64,000 nucleotides of DNA. It comes from Microvelia longipes (taxonomy: Eukaryota; Arthropoda; Insecta; Hemiptera; Veliidae). Below, one piece after another: positions 63,071-64,000 of this stretch. The notes beneath the pieces were generated by a model. The model saw only the letters and a list, made by a program, of their open reading frames with translations, ran no database searches and was not told the DNA's origin. The stretch's first letter is position 1. Each line of letters begins with the position of its first letter. A program made the position numbers and the translations under genes. The stretch spans positions 18,454,630 through 18,518,629 of the forward strand of contig JACMZG010001870.1 of assembly GCA_018340805.1 (NCBI GenBank), given 5' to 3'.

Positions 63071-63676
63071 TGGTTTAAGATCTCTAATAACCAGCGGTCT
63101 TGATTGTGACTGCTGTGCTAATATTATTTTAATAATGCATAGCGGGACTGATTTTAAAAGTTTATAAGTTGTGGGAGAGAATAAGGAAGGAGGTGCAAAT
63201 TTCGAAGTTGGCCTAGGGTGCTTAAATATCTAGGTCCAGCCCTGATTTTAGTGGTCAAACTTTTCTTCTTATGGCATTTCTAGTTACATCGAAACCTTGA
63301 AATAGGCGATTAAAGTCACTTGTTAATTTTATTCCACGATAATATGAAGTGAGCCTGTTATTTTCTTAGTAATAAATGTGAAATCTAAAAATATTAAATT
63401 TAATAGAGTAGATGAGCAGATAGTAAAAATAGGGATTATCGTCCGAATTTAACTTGTTAATTGCACATTTGTCCATAGTGACCAAATGTTGACTATATGT
63501 TAATGTTTACTCCACAACCTTTCCGTGGTTTATATGATTTTGGGTCATCAAATCAAAAGAAGTAACAGGAAAAGAAACCTATTTCCTATTAATGCAGCTA
63601 ATTTCTATGCTAACTCTAAATGCTGGTCACTCCTAGAATCTTAACCAGAGTATAACTCCACTCATATAAGTAAAAA
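63071..63676. other. Sequence upstream of WDR19, nothing recognised
   Basis: AT-rich DNA between the last repeat and the gap. By alignment the tiny first coding exon of WDR19 should be here, further left, or beyond the gap. No candidate was convincing. Confidence 0.35.
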
Positions 63677-64000
63677 NNNNNNNNNNNNNNNNNNNNNNNN
63701 NNNNNNNNNNNNNNNNNNNNNNNNNNNNNNNNNNNNNNNNNNNNNNNNNNNNNNNNNNNNNNNNNNNNNNNNNNNNNNNNNNNNNNNNNNNNNNNNNNNN
63801 NNNNNNNNNNNNNNNNNNNNNNNNNNNNNNNNNNNNNNNNNNNNNNNNNNNNNNNNNNNNNNNNNNNNNNNNNNNNNNNNNNNNNNNNNNNNNNNNNNNN
63901 NNNNNNNNNNNNNNNNNNNNNNNNNNNNNNNNNNNNNNNNNNNNNNNNNNNNNNNNNNNNNNNNNNNNNNNNNNNNNNNNNNNNNNNNNNNNNNNNNNNN
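63677..64000. other. Assembly gap (N run)
   Basis: 324 bases of N to the end of the window. The first exon or promoter of WDR19 may lie beyond it. Confidence 1.

Overview
The window is eukaryotic, very AT-rich and full of transposable elements. It carries one protein-coding host gene, on the minus strand: the orthologue of WDR19 (IFT144), a core subunit of the intraflagellar transport complex A (IFT-A) of cilia. I rebuilt 25 coding exons from about 61.85 kb (near the N-terminus) down to a stop codon at 11,571-11,573. All carry GT/AG borders and all agree in reading phase. They sum to 4,010 bp, about 1,336 codons, against 1,342 residues in the human protein. Two pieces are not found: the first few residues with the start codon, and a stretch of about 22 residues between the seventh and eighth visible exons. 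Sequence style, the Copia, mariner, Penelope and hAT-like elements, and a Copia primer-binding site like that of Drosophila copia point to an arthropod, most likely an insect. This is inference; no species is claimed.

Layout. Bases 1-11,570 lie downstream of the gene and hold only repeats: 5S-like dispersed repeats, a fold-back element, a 200-bp tandem array and degraded hAT-like ends. From 11.6 to 33.7 kb lie the exons for the C-terminal half (helical TPR-like repeats, then two cysteine clusters). Their introns carry a Penelope-like GIY-YIG remnant, a PIF/Harbinger-type MITE, a hAT-type MITE with matching 8-bp flanks, and a fold-back element. From 34.8 to 36.8 kb is a 2,045-bp near-palindromic element with a 6-bp target-site duplication. 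From 38.6 to 52.7 kb are the exons of the WD40 propellers, with a dead mariner-like transposon (43.2-45.7 kb) and a 1.4-kb inverted-repeat element with internal tandem repeats (48.5-49.9 kb) in the introns. The 9-kb intron between the first two visible exons holds a 5.1-kb Copia element arranged as an inverted dimer. The last 324 bases (63,677-64,000) are an assembly gap.

The most interesting non-genic signals are four. First, the Copia inverted dimer: both outer ends are the same LTR terminus and it is flanked by a 5-bp duplication. Second, the 2-kb palindrome, whose 6-bp duplication is supported by a related locus lacking the insertion. Third, a dispersed repeat family that carries the 3' half of a 5S rRNA gene in its interior. 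Fourth, the WDR19 segment that could not be found. No bacterial-type system, operon or CRISPR array is present.
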